This document shows, piece after piece, positions 5,734-6,417 of a stretch of 6,417 nucleotides of DNA; position 1 is the first letter of the stretch; each line of letters starts with the position of its first letter. The position numbers and the translations under genes are program-made. The stretch comes from Polaromonas sp. (GTDB lineage: Bacteria > Pseudomonadota > Gammaproteobacteria > Burkholderiales > Burkholderiaceae_C), in contig JAQGMN010000367.1 in NCBI GenBank assembly GCA_028292345.1, positions 1 to 6,417 on the forward strand. Reading direction: 5' to 3'. The notes below the pieces were generated by a model, which was not told the DNA's origin, made no database searches, and saw only the letters and a program-made list of their open reading frames with translations.

Positions 5734-6363
5734 GTGAGAAAGTTGTTGCATGAAGTTGATCCTCGCGAACAAGATGGTCGAGACGCCGTGGCTCGTTTCA
5801 AAGCTCAATACCGAGCTGCTGCGTACCAATCACTCCAAATTTTGAAGGGAGGGGAAGTAGATGCCGTATTCTGCGATATACACGATGATTACGTTGTTAG
5901 AAAAATAATCAATGGCGTGGAGCACTACGACTTCTACCAAGTTAAAACAAACAATACAAAAGGCTTTCAATGGAAATTGGCGGCTATTTTTGGAATCAAT
6001 ACAAAAAAAGCTCAGGAACTCGCCAAAGTCAAAGATAGCTTTGTTGGGAAATTAATGCTTCATACCGTGCAGTTCGGCGAAGCATGTTTAACGGTGAACC
6101 TTCAGTCAAATAAAGACTTTGACGAGACGGTTTACCAAGTTGAAGATGCATTCGCCAGCGGAGGCGTCGATCATAAAAACGCCAAGCATTTTTTTGGTTT
6201 CTTTAATGAAATTCATCCTGATGCAAAGACATTCACAGAGGATGGCATTAAAGCGTGTCTAGCCAAGCTACGCCTTATTGGAGCCTCGACATTAGGGCGT
6301 GTCATCAATTGCCAAGCCTGTTCACCCTTGAAAGCCGGGCCAAAGCGCTTTATTTCAGGGTAA
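5734..6363 (+). pseudogene. DUF4297-family nuclease, truncated by an insertion sequence
   Basis: The reading frame gives 209 residues, of which the first 187 belong to the gene and the last 22 (from GRVINCQACS on) are read from the left end of an insertion sequence that begins at about 6295. The native part looks like the N-terminal nuclease domain of the DUF4297 family: HEVDPREQDGRDAVARFKAQ (6-25), then GGEVDAVFCDIHDDYVVR (39-56) with acidic residues 51-52, and YDFYQVKT (65-72) with Gln69 and Lys71. Together these make a PD-(D/E)xK-type active site. Known relatives are the DNA endonuclease of CBASS effector Cap4 and the nuclease of the DUF4297-HerA anti-phage system; both are longer and carry a sensor domain or a partner ATPase, none of which is visible here. 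The GTG start is set by GGAAGGA seven bases upstream. Base composition (32-45 % G+C in three lines counted) is far below the flanking host genes, so it was probably acquired. The truncated product may be inactive. Confidence 0.75.
6325..6360 (+). promoter_or_regulatory. Stem-loop over the transposase ribosome-binding site
   Basis: CCCTTGAAA (6325-6333) can pair with TTTCAGGG (6353-6360), with one bulged T. The AGGG of the right arm is the only Shine-Dalgarno-like sequence before the transposase ATG at 6363. Between the arms lies a perfect ten-base palindrome, AAAGCGCTTT (6342-6351). A long transcript entering from outside would fold this and hide the start, which insertion sequences are known to do to limit transposase synthesis; that it happens here is inference. 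Confidence 0.4.
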
Positions 6364-6417
6364 TGACCAGAAGATACGCACTTCGAGATGATCAGTGGGA
6401 ACGCATCAAGGACTTGC
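6363..6417 (+). CDS. IS5-family transposase, N-terminal fragment (cut by window edge)
   Basis: Eighteen codons are visible before the window ends, giving MTRRYALRDDQWERIKDL. This is the typical start of IS5-family (IS427/IS1031-like) transposases, in which a Leu-x-Asp-x-x-Trp-x-x-Ile motif opens the N-terminal DNA-binding region; the DDE catalytic part lies outside the window. The ATG shares bases with the TAA that ends the interrupted DUF4297 frame (TAATG at 6361-6365). AGGG at 6357-6360 is only two bases from the ATG, closer than is usual for a Shine-Dalgarno. It reads in the same direction as the gene it interrupts. Confidence 0.8.
   Translation, partial: MTRRYALRDDQWERIKDL

Larger units (their letters stand above)
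5405..5734 (+). pseudogene. NERD-domain nuclease, N-terminal remnant
   Basis: The 109-residue product holds the first part of a NERD (nuclease-related) domain, a PD-(D/E)xK-type fold. Visible motifs are SGERRLAERL (17-26) with conserved Glu19, HPDFVVLHPRRG (48-59) with Asp50, and LILETKDW (61-68) with Glu64 and Lys66, so the catalytic D...ExK set is present. In the betaproteobacterial relatives I recall, a NERD domain with this start is followed by a superfamily 1 (UvrD-like) helicase in one protein of several hundred residues. Here the similarity runs to about PMAQARFCAI (95-104), then SGRNS and TAG at 5732-5734, so the end of the NERD domain and the whole helicase are missing. The start fits the remembered N-terminus but has no Shine-Dalgarno. 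Up to about 5716 the base composition is that of the host; after it the DNA is AT-richer. A stand-alone short NERD protein is the alternative, but the abrupt change argues for truncation by insertion or recombination. Confidence 0.72.
6295..6417 (+). mobile_element. IS5-family insertion sequence, left end
   Basis: At 6292-6294 the DUF4297 reading frame meets TTA, and from 6295 the sequence GGGCGTGTCATCAATTG looks like the terminal inverted repeat of an IS5-family element. TTA fits the TNA target duplication used by the IS1031/IS427-like groups. A transposase starts 68 bases inside. The exact first base is inferred, and the right end, the second repeat copy and the second target copy are outside the window. 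Confidence 0.7.

Noticed and set aside
1..6417. CRISPR array, tRNA or rRNA genes
   Set aside because: I saw no regularly spaced identical repeats and no cloverleaf or rRNA-like sequence on either strand.

Overview
The window looks like chromosomal DNA of a GC-rich betaproteobacterium of the Bordetella/Achromobacter type (Alcaligenaceae). This rests on base composition (60-base lines I counted by hand in the left part reach 72-78 % G+C) and on my recollection of the gene families; no database search was possible. Positions 1 to about 5716 read as ordinary host DNA. From about 5717 to the right edge the DNA is foreign: first an AT-richer gene (32-45 % G+C in three hand-counted lines), then the left end of an insertion sequence.

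Layout. On the minus strand, 738-1226 encodes a small lipoprotein with acidic calcium-loop-like repeats, and 23-643 downstream of it encodes a flavin reductase-like FMN-binding protein with a TTG start. An AT-richer intergenic region (1227-1573) separates these from a rightward group: an exported DUF1439-family protein (1574-2149), a VOC/glyoxalase-fold protein (2237-2659) and an exported DUF4142 protein with a Gly/Ser/Thr/Ala linker (2882-3571). Two hairpins follow, the second a clear intrinsic terminator (3665-3691). Next is a membrane-anchored coiled-coil protein (3746-4690), which converges across a 41-base gap containing a hairpin on a leftward exported DUF1566 protein (4732-5229). These genes look like independent housekeeping or envelope functions and not one pathway.

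The right end is the interesting part. A NERD-domain nuclease gene starts at 5405, probably the N-terminus of a NERD-helicase protein. It keeps its nuclease motif but ends after 109 codons, where the sequence switches to AT-richer DNA. The next gene starts at 5734 with a strong Shine-Dalgarno and a GTG that overlaps the NERD stop codon by one base. Its product has the N-terminal nuclease domain of the DUF4297 family, known from anti-phage systems such as CBASS Cap4 and DUF4297-HerA. After 187 codons this gene is interrupted by an IS5-like insertion sequence, whose transposase starts at 6363 and leaves the window after 18 codons. I read this as the edge of a degraded, acquired defence locus inserted in, or replacing part of, a NERD-helicase gene. 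The rest of that locus would lie beyond the right edge. I do not see a complete new system inside the window.
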